The notes beneath the pieces were generated by a model that saw only the letters and a program-made list of their open reading frames with translations, ran no database searches and had not been told where the DNA came from. The position numbers and the translations under genes were made by a program. 64,000 bases of DNA from Melieria omissa. Taxonomy: Eukaryota; Arthropoda; Insecta; Diptera; Ulidiidae. The DNA lies in contig OZ020269.1 in NCBI GenBank assembly GCA_963971225.1, positions 107,331,486 to 107,395,485 of the forward strand. Reading direction: 5' to 3'. Positions 38,309 through 49,989 of this stretch are shown piece after piece. Each line of letters opens with the position of its first letter. Within the stretch, counting starts at the first letter, position 1.

Positions 38309-40900
38309 TGCTTACTGACTAGCAGACACATCTGCAGACGACTGCAGCAGACATAGCCGTGGCCCTCAGTTTTGTAGGCCGCGCACAATTCGACTTAAAA
38401 AATTATTGTGTGAATTATTTTGCTCAATTTTCGAGCGGCTGCGTATCGAGATGACAACAACAACAACAACAACAGCAACTGTTTTGCCACCGATCGATGC
38501 AGCGAAAATGCAAATAATTGCAGTCACTTGCAGCTCTTCATGCCAACGCCAGCAGCATTCGAGCTGCCAAAGTGTGACAGAGGAGGCGCAGTTGGGGGGG
38601 AAGGACGAGTGGCAGCTGCGCACTCGAGTGCAGTGCAAACGCGCAACTTTTAATGAAATTTCTACTTACTTACGCTTTATGGCCAGTTAAGTAAATACGC
38701 CAAGCGGCCAATCAGTCGGCCGGCCATTGCGGCCAGTTGGCTGCGAGCGAAAAGTGGGTCGCGGCGCTTAATTAGAAATGGCTAGCTGCGCTTATTTGGT
38801 CGGAAATTATGTAAATATTTTGATGGCCAAAGGAAGTGTTGGCTGACACGTTGCGTTGATTTAAGCGTTGCTCCAGTCAGCACCGCGCGAGCTCATCAAT
38901 TGCACTCAGATACATAAATTTGGCTTTTTAAGCGGCACAAACAACGCACATAACCTTAAAACGTTCACAATAAGAAATCTAAATAAATATTTATGAACGT
39001 TGAGCAAATACAAAATTTCTACTTTCTGTGTGTTTGTGTGTGTGTCAACTCTTATGCTATTTGCAATCTGTATTAACATAAAGTTTGCTATAAAATTGTT
39101 ATGATTTTATCGGTGAAATTCTTCAAATGCCTAAACGCGAACGCGTGCGACGGCGCAGACAGTTAGATGCGCCACGAAACCGGTTGCTGCTGCATGCCAC
39201 ATGCAGCAAATGTGGCACTGGTTAGTAATGTTGTTACTGTTGTTGTAGTTGCTGATTATGAAATTAGAGATTGTTTGGTTAAATTTGCCAGCAAATGGGA
39301 CGCCGGCCAGCGACTGACTTTTTAATTGAAAATCGCCTGCGTCGCCATAGCAGGTGTGCGTGTATGTGTGTCTGTGTGTGTGTGTCAGAACCTTGATGGA
39401 CACCGAATGGAACATTTGACCAGACACATGCTTCACTGCAGCCGCAGCTAAAAGTGTGCAATGTGCAAACTATACAGACAGACAGACAGACGCATCGAGA
39501 GACAGTCCAGACAGATAGACTTTTGTGCGTACAGTCCGCAGTGCAGTTAACTGGCAGCAAAAGTTATTTATACGCCTTGTCGCACTCGGTTGCAGCATTG
39601 AGCGCTGCTCGCTTCCGGGTTTTAACAAAATCCAACATTTTATGATTTGCTGCTTCTGGCCATAGATTTGAGCTGAAATATGTTTTTACCTACAGTCTGT
39701 TACAGAAGAAAGTGTTGGAGAATTTCATTAGTGAATTGAAGTGCATTTCTGTTTCTCTTTTGTGGGCTTTGAAACTATCAAAAGATCACTTCGAATTTTA
39801 CTTAAACTTTTTTGTAACAAAAATTGTAAAAACATTTTAAGTGGCACAGACTGTAACTGAAATCTGAAAACAAAAATTAATTGTATTATTAAATTAAATA
39901 AAATGATTTTACTAAAAATCAATTATTAAATGATATGGTTTTATTGAAAATGATTTTATCATTTAATTTCAAATGATTTCATTAAAAATCAATGCATCGA
40001 TGTTCAAAAACTGGAAACATTTTTAGCTAACTTCAAATATTAAAGTTTCTTTAAATCGCTTTAAGGATTTATGCATTTCTGTCACTATATAAACAACAAC
40101 AACAACAATCGAGCTACGCAACGTCCTTGACTTGGCTCACAGTGCAGAGGCCGCCCGCTGTCGCCGTAATTTTGCTTAGTGCTTTATAGCTGTTGGTATT
40201 TTGTACATGATTGTTGTTGTTGTTGTGGTTGTTGCTATTACCGCATGTGTGACACAAATTCCAAGCAGCCACTGCAAGTGTAAATAATTAAAATGCCACA
40301 ATTTTGCTGGCAACATTGAATTCTCATGTCCTGAAAACCGCAGCAACAGCAGCCGCACAGCTGAGCCATGATTTCTTGTTTTGCCACTCGAGCAGCAACA
40401 ATAACAACAACAATAATAGCAACAGTAACAACAGCTATTGCACGTATTTCAAGAGTTACAACAACAGCCACAGCAACACCAACAGCAACAACAAAAAAAC
40501 CACATTATCAACAACAACAATAACAACAACAGCCAGGCTACTGCTGCTGCCTGACCTTTTTCAGCAGCTTCTGCTGCGGGCGCACTTGACAGCTTGTGCG
40601 GCTGCTTTAATTTAGAACGGTTAATGTTATAGTTGTCAAAATTGTTAATCGATTTTCTTATGTCTATATTTTAAAACATACATTGTTTTTCTAAAGTATT
40701 ATATTTAAATTTAAAAATAATAAAAAAAAAGTTTTGTCCTTATGTAGTTATTTTTGTATAAGTTTTTTAAATAAAAAATATTTTTTATTATATTTTTTTG
40801 AAAGAAATATTTTAAAATTTGTTAGTTAGTTTTGTTTTGTATTAAATTTTTAAAGATTTTATTAAGGTTTTTTATATATTTTTAAATTTGTATTTATAAA
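38309..40900. other. Intronic GC-richer island followed by AT-rich DNA
   Basis: 38309-39650 and 40080-40620 are GC-richer and dense in (CAA)n and CAG runs. A GACAGACAGACAG-type run lies at about 39475-39492. 39650-40080 and 40620-40900 are AT-rich. Asn/Gln-rich frames here come from trinucleotide runs. Confidence 0.5.
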
Positions 40901-40908
40901 TTTTTTCC

Positions 40909-41305
40909 AACCTCGATAGTCAAGCGGGTAGCGCGCTGACTTCTCATACCAAAGGCTCCAGGTTCGATTCCTGGCTCGGGCTGGTGCAACACTCGTCTAC
41001 TTCTATCGCTATCCACATGAACGGAATGAGAATTACAAGAATCGCACAAGTGCGCTCTTGGCAGGCAATGGCAAAACCTCCAAGTGTGAACGAAAAACTG
41101 CCAATCGCCGTTCGGATTCGGCGTTAAACTGTAGGTCCCCTCCCCTTTCCCCATCCGCTTGAAATGTGTGCTGTAACATATGTTGGCAAAACAGTGTTGC
41201 ATACACAGTTCAAAAACGGGTGAAATATGTGGTATCACAATGGGCCTTTCAGGCCTCCGAGTGTGTCTCTTATAGAGGCAGCCACCGCAACCTAACCTAA
41301 CCTAA
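40909..41305 (+). mobile_element. tRNA-derived SINE, nearly full length
   Basis: The head has RNA polymerase III internal promoter boxes: A box TAGTCAAGCGGG (40918-40929) and B box GGTTCGATTCC (40961-40971), 43 bases apart as in a tRNA. A unique body of about 250 bases follows. The tail reads CACAATGGGCC...GCAGCCACCG and then CCTAACCTAACCTAA (41291-41305). A reverse-oriented, older copy lies at 36487-36745. The tail resembles the 3' end of the non-LTR relic at about 60355-60425, suggesting that element's relatives supplied the reverse transcriptase. No convincing target-site duplication was found. Confidence 0.8.
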
Positions 41306-41854
41306 TACTTTCAAAGTATTGCAAACAATTATTTTTTTACTTGTACAATTTTTTGTTGTCAACAATGTTTTTTAAGGCGCAAAGCGTCGTAAAAGCGCTA
41401 AAAGCACTTTAACAATTTTAAGAGAAAATTCAGTTTACAGTTGCGAGAAATTCACTCGATAAATATGCCACAGTGCACGCCCAGTTCGTTTTGTGTCCTT
41501 AGACTCCACAGTTGTTATTTATGTTTATTGTGTGCTCCATAAAATAGAAAATCCTTGTAATTTTGTTGTGGGAAAAGCACTGCACACATGCATTTTACAG
41601 TTGCACGAGGGTAGCGTAATAAGTAGTACTTATGTTGTTTTGTTTTTACCTTATTCACTCGGCGTGGGAGCAAATTTAAGTGAACCTATGATAAATGTTG
41701 CCAGTTGCATTAATAATGAAATTTTCATGGTTTTCGATTTTTTAATTTTGGTTATAAATAGTTTTAGTTATAAAACTCTGTTCCTTTCATTTCTGTCATG
41801 AATAGTTTTTAGTCACTATTTTTAATTTTTAGTCGAATTAAAATTTTCCCAACA
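41306..41854. other. Intronic AT-rich unique DNA
   Basis: No feature recognised between the SINE tail and the MITE; a 100-residue open frame at 41493-41801 is hydrophobic but lacks any motif or splice context. Confidence 0.45.
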
Positions 41855-41862
41855 CTGATACA

Positions 41863-42016
41863 CAGGCGTGGATTCAGAAAAATATTTCGGGGGTGGGGGG
41901 GTTTCAAAAAGTAATTCTTTAATATTTGTGAAATGCCTTTGTATGTAGTTTTATAGGCGATCCAAATATTTCGGGGGGGTTTCAACCCCCAAAACACCCC
42001 CCTGATTCCACCACTG
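41863..42016. mobile_element. hAT-type MITE, 154 bp
   Basis: The termini are imperfect inverted repeats: CAGGCGTGGATTCAG at 41863, and CAGTGGTGGAATCAG as the complement of the right end. They are flanked by an identical 8-base duplication CTGATACA (41855-41862 and 42017-42024). Eight-base duplications with CAG-starting termini are the hallmark of the hAT superfamily. The interior has G-runs (41890-41900) mirrored by C-runs (41985-42002), so the element can fold back on itself. It has no coding capacity. Confidence 0.8.
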
Positions 42017-42366
42017 CTGATACACAAAAGCAAACACAGATGCAATAAACCTACACCGTAGCACATAAACTTCTACATACATTTGGCTGCAAGCACAACA
42101 CATACATGCACACAGTCACAAATATTAACACACATACATATATAACAATAAATTACACATGTTTTATGTCCAATGTGGCTGTGTCCATTTCAAATTAGAT
42201 TGTCCTACTTTCGAAAACACACACACACACACACACAAAGCGCACGAAATGCTTTAAATTGCACAACAAATGAAAACAAAACTCTCCGCAATCCCCTCGA
42301 CAGTCATTTGACCAATGACAAGTCACTTTAATTTGTGTATACCTAAACCATTTCGAATCTTAAGGC

Positions 42367-43048
42367 CTAAAGTATTTTCAAGTCGGTGATGATCCGCACG
42401 AGCATCTCCTCCCGCTTCGTCTTCCGTTTGCCGTAGTAGACGTAGCTGTTAAAGCGGTAGTCACCGGCCTGCAAATACACCGGGATGCTGCCCGCCTCCA
42501 GCGTCATGTTGTGTATGTAGTAGAAGCCCTGAAAAGTGCGCAACAATTAGTCGCTGGCACAGACTCAAACCAACTCAACTCACTGGATTCACCGGGCAGT
42601 TCTCCATGAAGTTGGCGTACTTCAACAAGTTGCGAAACCAGGTGCGCAGCAGACTCGACTTGAAGGTCTCGTGCAGCATCTGACAGACGCTAAAGTCGTG
42701 GGAGAACAGCGTCTGGAAGTGGCGCGAGTTGGTCAGCTTCAATTGGACGTCCTGGTTGCAGCGAATGCCGAGCGGCAGTGTGCGCGGAATGTACATGTCG
42801 ATGTTCAGAGTGCCGTTCACTACGCTCGAGGTCAGGTTGGAGTAGTACTTGGGATTGAACTCGACCTTGCTGCTCACGTACTGCATGCGGCGCTCTACAA
42901 TTGCAACAACAACAACAACAAGAATGTATTACAACGGCATCGAGACGCTATTGGCTGACTTACGCAACATATTCCTGGCGGCCAGTGTCAGACTGAGACA
43001 TCCGACGAGACAAATTAGCGCCAAACGGCAGTGAAGAATTCTCGTCAT
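42367..43048 (-). CDS. Secreted DUF1091-family protein, three exons, 185 residues
   Basis: Minus strand exons are 43048-42964, 42894-42584 and 42528-42367 (TAG stop). Introns of 69 and 55 bases have GTAAGT...TTGTAG and GTGAGT...TTTCAG borders. The first is in phase 1, the second in phase 0. The product starts with a hydrophobic signal peptide (residues 1 to about 24) and has Asn-linked glycosylation sites near N48, N55 and N139. Cysteines stand at 74, 99 and 128, the last in ENCPVNPGFYYIHNMTLE. This and the following SIPVYLQAGDYRFNSYVYYG stretch match the conserved C-terminal core of the insect DUF1091 (DM8) family, and the length is typical. Family members are secreted; some relatives are expressed in chemosensory hairs and are thought to bind lipids, but the role of this one is unknown. 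It lies antisense within intron 2 of the host gene. Upstream of the ATG there is no obvious TATA box. It appears intact. Confidence 0.88.
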
Positions 43049-43840
43049 GCTGTCAGTTGGGCAAATGCGAGAAGAAACATTGTTTTGTGTATATTTCGAA
43101 TGCTGATGAAGTACTTGTGGTTGTTGTTGTTATTCGTTTCGGTTCGTTTTGGGCAATTTGCAATGATCGCTGTGTGTGTGTGTGGACCTGGCGATATATT
43201 ATCTGCTAATGGTTTTATCATTAGGCGGCGGCGAGCAGCAAAGTGGAAAGCTCATTAGCAGCAACTCTTGCACTCATCAACAGCCGTCGAGCGGACCGCA
43301 CTTGACAAACGATGCCATGTGCCAATAACGGCCCAACAAGCGGCCAAATGACTTTAACCTACTTTCGGCCATTCGGCCAGCGACCAGTTGATGAAGCTGC
43401 TGAAAATTTCAAGCAGCGCGAATGTTGCAGCGAAAGAATTTGCGGCATTTTCTGACAGCATTCTGGCCATTCACTAGCAAAGGCTTCAAGAATCGACTGA
43501 AGAATGCCTCAATAAATTGCAACAGTTCCAAGAAGCACAAAGAGAAATGTTAAGGGTCAAGGCAGATGATTGTACAGTTAGCGTTCGATTGAACTTGGAA
43601 CGTTAGAATGCTGAATGCTTTCTTTCGAATCAGTGTTTAGTAGAAAATCGAGGACGGAGTTGTACGTGAAGAAATTTGTTTCTACAAGTGAAAAGAATTG
43701 TCTTCTCTGTTCAACTATCCAGAAACTTCAGCTTTCGATGCTTCAAAAAGTTTCTTTCTAATCAATGTTCAGTAAAAAATCAAAGTCATATGGGTTACAT
43801 TAATAATAGTGTTGGAAAATATTTGTTCTATATATAAAAA
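43049..43840. other. Unique DNA upstream of the DUF1091 gene
   Basis: Probably contains the promoter of the antisense gene. It has (GTT)n near 43121-43132 and a (TG)n run near 43171-43182; no other feature was recognised. Confidence 0.45.
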
Positions 43841-43844
43841 AATT

Positions 43845-45060
43845 CTCCGTCTGTCGTTAAATTATTCCTGAGTCCGATTCTTAAATACAAATACATTTGT
43901 CTGCTCTTTTCTAACCCTTCTCTGTCTGTCTTTAAAGTCTTCCAGTGTCCGATTTAAAAATAAAAATAATAAAATAAAACTTGTCTGCTCTTTTCTGAGA
44001 CTTCTCTGTCTGTCCTTAATGTTTTCTCAGTGTCTAACCGATTGCTCGCTGCTTTGAAATGATTTTTTCTTAAATAAAAAAATTATTTTTTTGTTATTTT
44101 CTGAGACTTCTCTGTCTGTCCATAAAGTCTTCCAGTGTCCGATTCATAAAATAAAAAAATAAAATAAAAACAAAAAACTTGTCTGCTCTTTTCTGAGACT
44201 TCTGTGTCTCTCCTTAAAGTCTTCCAGTGTCCAATCGATTGTTCGCCGCTTTGAAATGAATTTTTCTTAAATAAAAAAACTTGTCTGCTCTTTTCTGAGA
44301 CTTCTCTGTTTATCCATAAAGTCTTCCAGTTTCCGGTTCATAAATAAAAATAATATAAAAAACTTGTCTGCTCTTTTTTGAGACTTCTCTGTTTGTCCTT
44401 AAAGTCCTAAAGTGTCCAATCGAATGCTCGTTTCTTTGAAATGAATTTTTTCTACATAAAAATAAATGTTTCTGCTATTTTCTGAGACTTCTCTGTCTCT
44501 CCATAAAGTCTTCTAGTGTCCGATTCATAAATAAAAATAATTAAAAAAAACCTGTCTGCTCTTTTCTGAGACTTCTTTGTCCGTCCTTAAAGTCTTCCAG
44601 TGTCCAATCGATTGCTCGCTGCTTTGAAATTAATGTTTCTTAAATAAAAAACTTTGCTCTTTTCTGAGACTTTTCTGTTTATCCATAAAGTCTTCCAGTG
44701 TCCGATTCAAAAATAAATTAATAATAAAAAAAACTTGTCTGCTCTTTTCTGAGACTTCTCTGTGTGTCCTTAAAGTCTTCCAGTGTCCAATCGATTGTTC
44801 GCCGATTTGAAATGAATTTTTCTTAAATAAAAATAAATCTTTCTGCTATTTTACGAGACTTCTCTGTCTGTCCATAAAGTCCTCCAGTGTCCGATTCATA
44901 AATAAAAATAATAACAAAAATACTTCTCTGCTATTTTCTGAGACTTCACTGTTTGCCCTTAAATTCTTCCCCTGTCCAATCGATTGCTCGCTGCTTTGCT
45001 CTTCACACAGAAAAATGATAATTTTCCTAAATAAAAATACATTTCTCTGCTATTTTTATG
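43845..45060. repeat. Alternating-dimer tandem repeat (tract F), about 185-bp unit
   Basis: About 12 monomers share CTTGTCTGCTCTTTTCTGAG, ACTTCTCTGTCTGTCC and TAAAGTCTTCCAGTGTCC. They then diverge into two types that alternate strictly. The short type (about 82 bases) ends GATTCATAAATAAAAATAAT. The long type (about 102 bases) ends AATCGATTGCTCGCTGCTTT, GAAATGAATTTTTCTTAAAT. Starts lie near 43899, 43979, 44091, 44178, 44279, 44362, 44467, 44550, 44651, 44733, 44838 and 44920. Position 'CCATAAAG' versus 'CCTTAAAG' also tracks type. Edges are more diverged than the centre. Confidence 0.92.
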
Positions 45061-46190
45061 ACCCATTTTGTGTTGTTAAAACAAAGTAAAACAGAATGAA
45101 ATTAGTATCAATTTTCTCACTCAACAGCTGCGCATAAAAAATGAGGTTATAATGTGGCGCCCCAATTAACTGGCGCGCTGACAGTCAGCAACAATTCGAC
45201 TCACACACACTCACACAGCTGAAACCATTACAAATTGTATGCTTTACTCTTTACACTTTTTCCAATTTTTCCATTTTTTTCACTTTTCCCTTTTTTCTGT
45301 TTTAGTTGATTTTTATTTTCAATTTTTTTAAGCGTCCATTTCACGCGACCCAGACCACTCAGCGCCGCCACGTCACACATTCAAAGCGCACACCATTAAT
45401 TATTGATAAGTCCGACTGTCATTGTGAAACTCAGCCAAAACGAAAGGAAGCTCCTTCACAAAAAAAAAGGACATTTCCGGGTACAAAGTGGAAAGTGCAA
45501 GCACACAAAGCACTAAGCGATAATTAATTTAGCGTGTTGAAAAATATACACCAGGTTTTGTTTTTCTTTTCTATCTTTTTTGGTTTTTTACTTTTCAATT
45601 TTTAAGTGCCAAAGGGAGGTTTTAACCTACTTTCCCAAGTAAGCTCACGAAGGGGAGAAACGTAGCATAGCGCAAGGGGCCGCAAATAAGGAGTCAGTTG
45701 TCATTTATTAGGCGAGCTGAACTTTTGAAACAGTTAATGTGGCAATTTAATGGTAATGAAAGTGAAGAAAGTTGATGCATTAGAAGCGTAATTAGGGAGT
45801 TATTACGAAAATTTGGGGCAAAAGTGCATTGGGTTTGCTTTTGACTTGCTTTGACTTTGCTTGGGGGAATTGTTACGCTTTTTAATGTACTTTTGTTGTT
45901 GTCAAAGGACTGAAGTCGTAGGTTTTCTGTCATATAATTCAAGTAGTGATAGAGATTTGAAGAAAATTTGGTAAATTTTTGACCAAAAAACTACTAACTG
46001 AATAAAGCTGGAATCAAATATGAAAAAGATGTGAATTCGGTTCTGAGATGTGGAAACCATTTTTTAATTAGATGACAATAGAACCAATCAGAATATAGAA
46101 CATGATTTCAGTTAGGTTGTTCTTTATGCGCCAAAAAACGAAACAAAAAACAGATCTGTGCTCTTAAAATTGCACTTTGTAGTAAAATTT
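45061..46190. other. Intronic unique DNA
   Basis: Mixed composition; a T-rich stretch at 45236-45345 and AT-rich DNA after 45900. No gene is supported. Confidence 0.45.
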
Positions 46191-47000
46191 TGTCTGGCCA
46201 AAGCAGGCGTAGTTCGTATCGTTAGATTGTGCCACAACAAAACACACTGTAATTTTTTAACGTAGCTCATCGCTGTAGAAAGTTTATTTACTGGTGAAAG
46301 TACTATTTGAAGATAAAACAATGAGGAACATTAGGCTTAGTATTAAATTCCTTACTGGTGGCTCGTAAAAAAAAGAAATAAACTATCAATACCTTCAAAT
46401 TTGTTTAAATAAAAGTAGATACATTTAATTTTACTGGCCAACGTATACGTAGTTCGTATCGCTGAATTGTGCCACAATAAAAAACACACTTCCATTCTTC
46501 AACGCAGTTCATCACTGTAGAAACTTTATGTCCTGGTGAAAGTACTATTTGAGGATAGAACCATGAGCAACATAAAGCTTCACGTCAAAGCAAGTATTCC
46601 CTACTTGTGGTTTGTTTAAAAAAAATGAAAAATATGTACCTTAAAGTGTTTTATATTGTTAAAATAATGTTTTCTGGTCAACGCAGGTGTAGTTCGTATC
46701 GCTGGATTGTGCCACAATAAAACACACTGTAATTCTTTAACGCAATGTCCACAACGCAAACCACTTTTGTCACTTTATTTATAATTTTCCACTATTCACT
46801 TGATTTTCATTCCATTGATTCACTAGTCACTTTGAGGATGGACCCATTAGGGACATTAGGTTTAGGTTTAGAGACATTAGGCTTCACATTAAAGCAAGTA
46901 TTCCCAATTTGTGGCTTGTGGGAAAAAAAACCAAAAAGAAAAAGATGTACCTTAACATTTTTTATATTGAATTGTGCCGAAGTAAAACACATTGAAATAT
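46190..47000. repeat. 240-bp tandem repeat, about 3.5 copies (tract G)
   Basis: TAGTTCGTATCG occurs at 46210, 46450 and 46690, exactly 240 bases apart each time, followed in each copy by TTGTGCCACAA(C/T)AAAA and CACACT. The remainder of the unit (GTGAAAGTACTATTTGA, GTATTCCCTACTTGTGG and ATGTACCTTAA words) recurs in order. The third copy has a replaced middle section, and a partial fourth copy starts near 46968 (TGAATTGTGCCG). Confidence 0.9.
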
Positions 47001-49985
47001 TTGTATCTACAATTTGCCACTCATCACTTTACTTTCATTTCACTGATTCAGTAATCACTTTACTTTTAATTAATTTTTCTTATCCATGTTGCTTTGAAAA
47101 TCTCGAACGGATACATTGTTCATCAATTTCTCTTACACAACTTATCAAATAATCAATCAGTGTTGAATAATTGTCAACTTCAACCCACTGAGTTGTTCAC
47201 TGACAGCTGAATGTTATTTATACATCAGTAGGATTTGATTTTATTTCCAAACAAAGAAAGAAAATCCTCACTCTTCACTCATTAATCAGTGATTACATAA
47301 AAATGTCCATTAAAAATGCTAACAAATTCTGAAAAAATCCACATTTGTCGGAAATCACATAATCACAAAAAACTGTAACAAAACATTCATTAAATCTCAA
47401 GCAATATTTTTCATGATGCTTTCTGTATGCATGTTCGAGGCAATCGCGATTCCAAGCTGCTTTCCGGCGCCAACCAACATTTCCATTGCATTAAAAATTG
47501 CATTTGAAATGTCGGAAATTACAGCAGGAAACAAATCGCCAACATTTTCCATCGCCAACGTTTCATTTCGCCCGCAATAATGGTTTATTACGCAAAGGAA
47601 GCGACTTCAATGGCAGCCATGTCGGCTTCAAGAACAGCAACAAATGCGCGGCGCATAAATTCGCATTTTTTAGGGGGAGATGAAAATGTATAAATCAGCG
47701 CGTATCAACGATAAATTAGAAGCACAACAAGCGCAACGCAGCGCAAGCGGCCAATAATTGCAGCAGCGAGTCGAGCTCCAACGCCAACTTTGGCCATTAG
47801 GTGGCGGCCAGTTGTGGCGTTTTTGCTGCGTTTTGTAATTTCGTTTTGCTATTTTACTTCTTGAGTTATGTCCACGAAAATCTCAACTGCCAACGTGGAA
47901 AATCTGTGCAAAGTTGCCACTAATTTTGTTGTTTTTGTTTTGTTGTTCTGCTGTCTTGTGCGTCAATGCACAGTTGATGTCTTAATTATGACAAAATATT
48001 TTTTGTGCACAAATCTGTGCTATTTGAACGATTATAAGATTTTTTGTAATCAAATTGAGTTGTTGAGAATTAAGTGTGTTTGATTTGTGTGTTGAAAATG
48101 TTAAGTTTTGTCATTGAAAACATAGTTCGATGAATCTTTCAAACTTATAAAAACGATGTAAATGATCCAAGTAAGCGTTGAGCGTTGTCTGTACCCTCTC
48201 TTACTTTCTGTTCAATTTTTCAAATTGCTCCAAGTTGTTTTTATTCAAATAAACTATTAGTTTATTTCAATGACAAAATTTCGCTTTCCAATCTATGCTG
48301 AAGAAATCAAATTAATACTACTCGCAATTAGTGTCAGTTTGAAATCCATTTAGCCACTTTATCGTACACCAAATTGCTTCATAATTGGCTCATTCCACTA
48401 AATTGACGCGTGCGAAAAAATTTTGCTTATTTTTGGGGTATGGACGCAAAATTCTCGGAATAGTTTTATCAGCAATTGCACAAAATTCCGAGTTAAAATT
48501 AAATCAAATTGATTTAGTAGCGTCTTTAAACGCAGCCAAAATTCTGGGAAAAACGACAACAGCAACAAATGATTTATAATGTTTGACATTGATTTTTCTG
48601 CAATAAAAATTGCCAATATTTGATGATAAAATTTTAACTTGGCGTATTAAGTGGAATGAGGGAGCCAATTTTTCTAGTGAAAATATTTGTAAGAATATTA
48701 ATTTAGAAGACTTACTGCATGGGTGCCATAAACACATAAGATTGTTTGAGTTAAGGAGACTTGAAATCAATATGAAAAATAAGTATTTTCTATAAATTTT
48801 TGGCGCACATTTAAACTCAGAACCTTCTTCATCTAAACTGTCTTATGGAGTCTTTAAAGTCAACTGAGATAATCTACAGTTTGTGGACCCAATAGAACTT
48901 TTGTAATGCTTTGAGATTATCCAGTCGACTAGAACTTCTATCGACCTAATCTTCGATATAATGCAACATATGGGTAACAATATTTTAAATGTTTTACTTA
49001 AGTTGGCTCCAAAAGAATCACGGACAATTTTCTTAAAGACAGCAATGAAATAAAAATGAAAACCAGGATTGACGGTGTGATTGACGGAATTGAAAGTTTC
49101 GCTAGGAGTTTCGGTAGAACTGCCAGTTTATCATCTAATTATCATCTGTCATTATATGGAAAACTCTTGATTCGAACCCGTAGTGTCAATAATTAGCCAT
49201 CTGAAGTAAGCAATCGTCCTGAAGCGGCCCGTTTTGACCAAAAGGAGAAGAATTGGGTTTCATTAGTACAACGTGTCATACAAAACAATAGTTTTTGGCC
49301 AAATGCTTCGGAAGCTTGGTTGGAAGGTTCTTGTACATCCATCGCTATAACTCTAAAAGGAGGAGACAATCTCTTCTCGCCACCAAAACTCCGGAAGGAT
49401 CGTTAGTATTTTTTACGTACATTTTTTCACGAGTTGAGATTCTAGCAGTTTGATCTTGGAATCTATTGAGTATCCAGCAAGGAATTAAAGTGGCGAAAAG
49501 GCCTTCCTATTAGGTTCTTTGCTTCTGCCAAGTCCCCAACAGTACAACCAAAAGTGGGTTTAGTCAGTAGGAATCCAGTGCACTAATGGATATGAAGTCA
49601 ATGAAGATTTCCACTTTCAACGAAGGAAAAGTTTCAAAGTTGCCCTTTGAGTTCTAACTCTAAAAAAAACTGGCCTGCCTTCAAAGAATTCTCTTCGTTA
49701 CCAAAACCAAAATCAAGTATCTCTTACAGATATTATCTCCGAACATTATCCCATAGTAAACATCTCATCCTCTTTGCTTAAACAACATCTGCAAGACTTA
49801 CCGAAGAGTTCCAACTTCTAAGTTTTTTAGATGTAACAAACGATAAGTGTTCTGTCAACCCAATTTAATTCTTTGAAGTGATTACCTTCTGTTCCTGTTC
49901 ATAGCCCATAGACCACTTTGATGGTGAAAATCTTGCCTCAAGAAAAACTTGTGAAAGTCCTCTTTTTCCATTTGCTGACGAGGGG
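47000..49985. other. Intronic unique DNA
   Basis: 47400-47960 is a GC-richer island; the rest is AT-rich to mixed. Short open frames carry no domain. Nothing recognised in 48800-49985. Confidence 0.45.
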
Positions 49986-49989
49986 AGGG

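Noticed and set aside
40909..40985. Functional tRNA gene
   Set aside because: A and B boxes are present but the arms do not fold into a full cloverleaf and the unit continues into a SINE body and tail.
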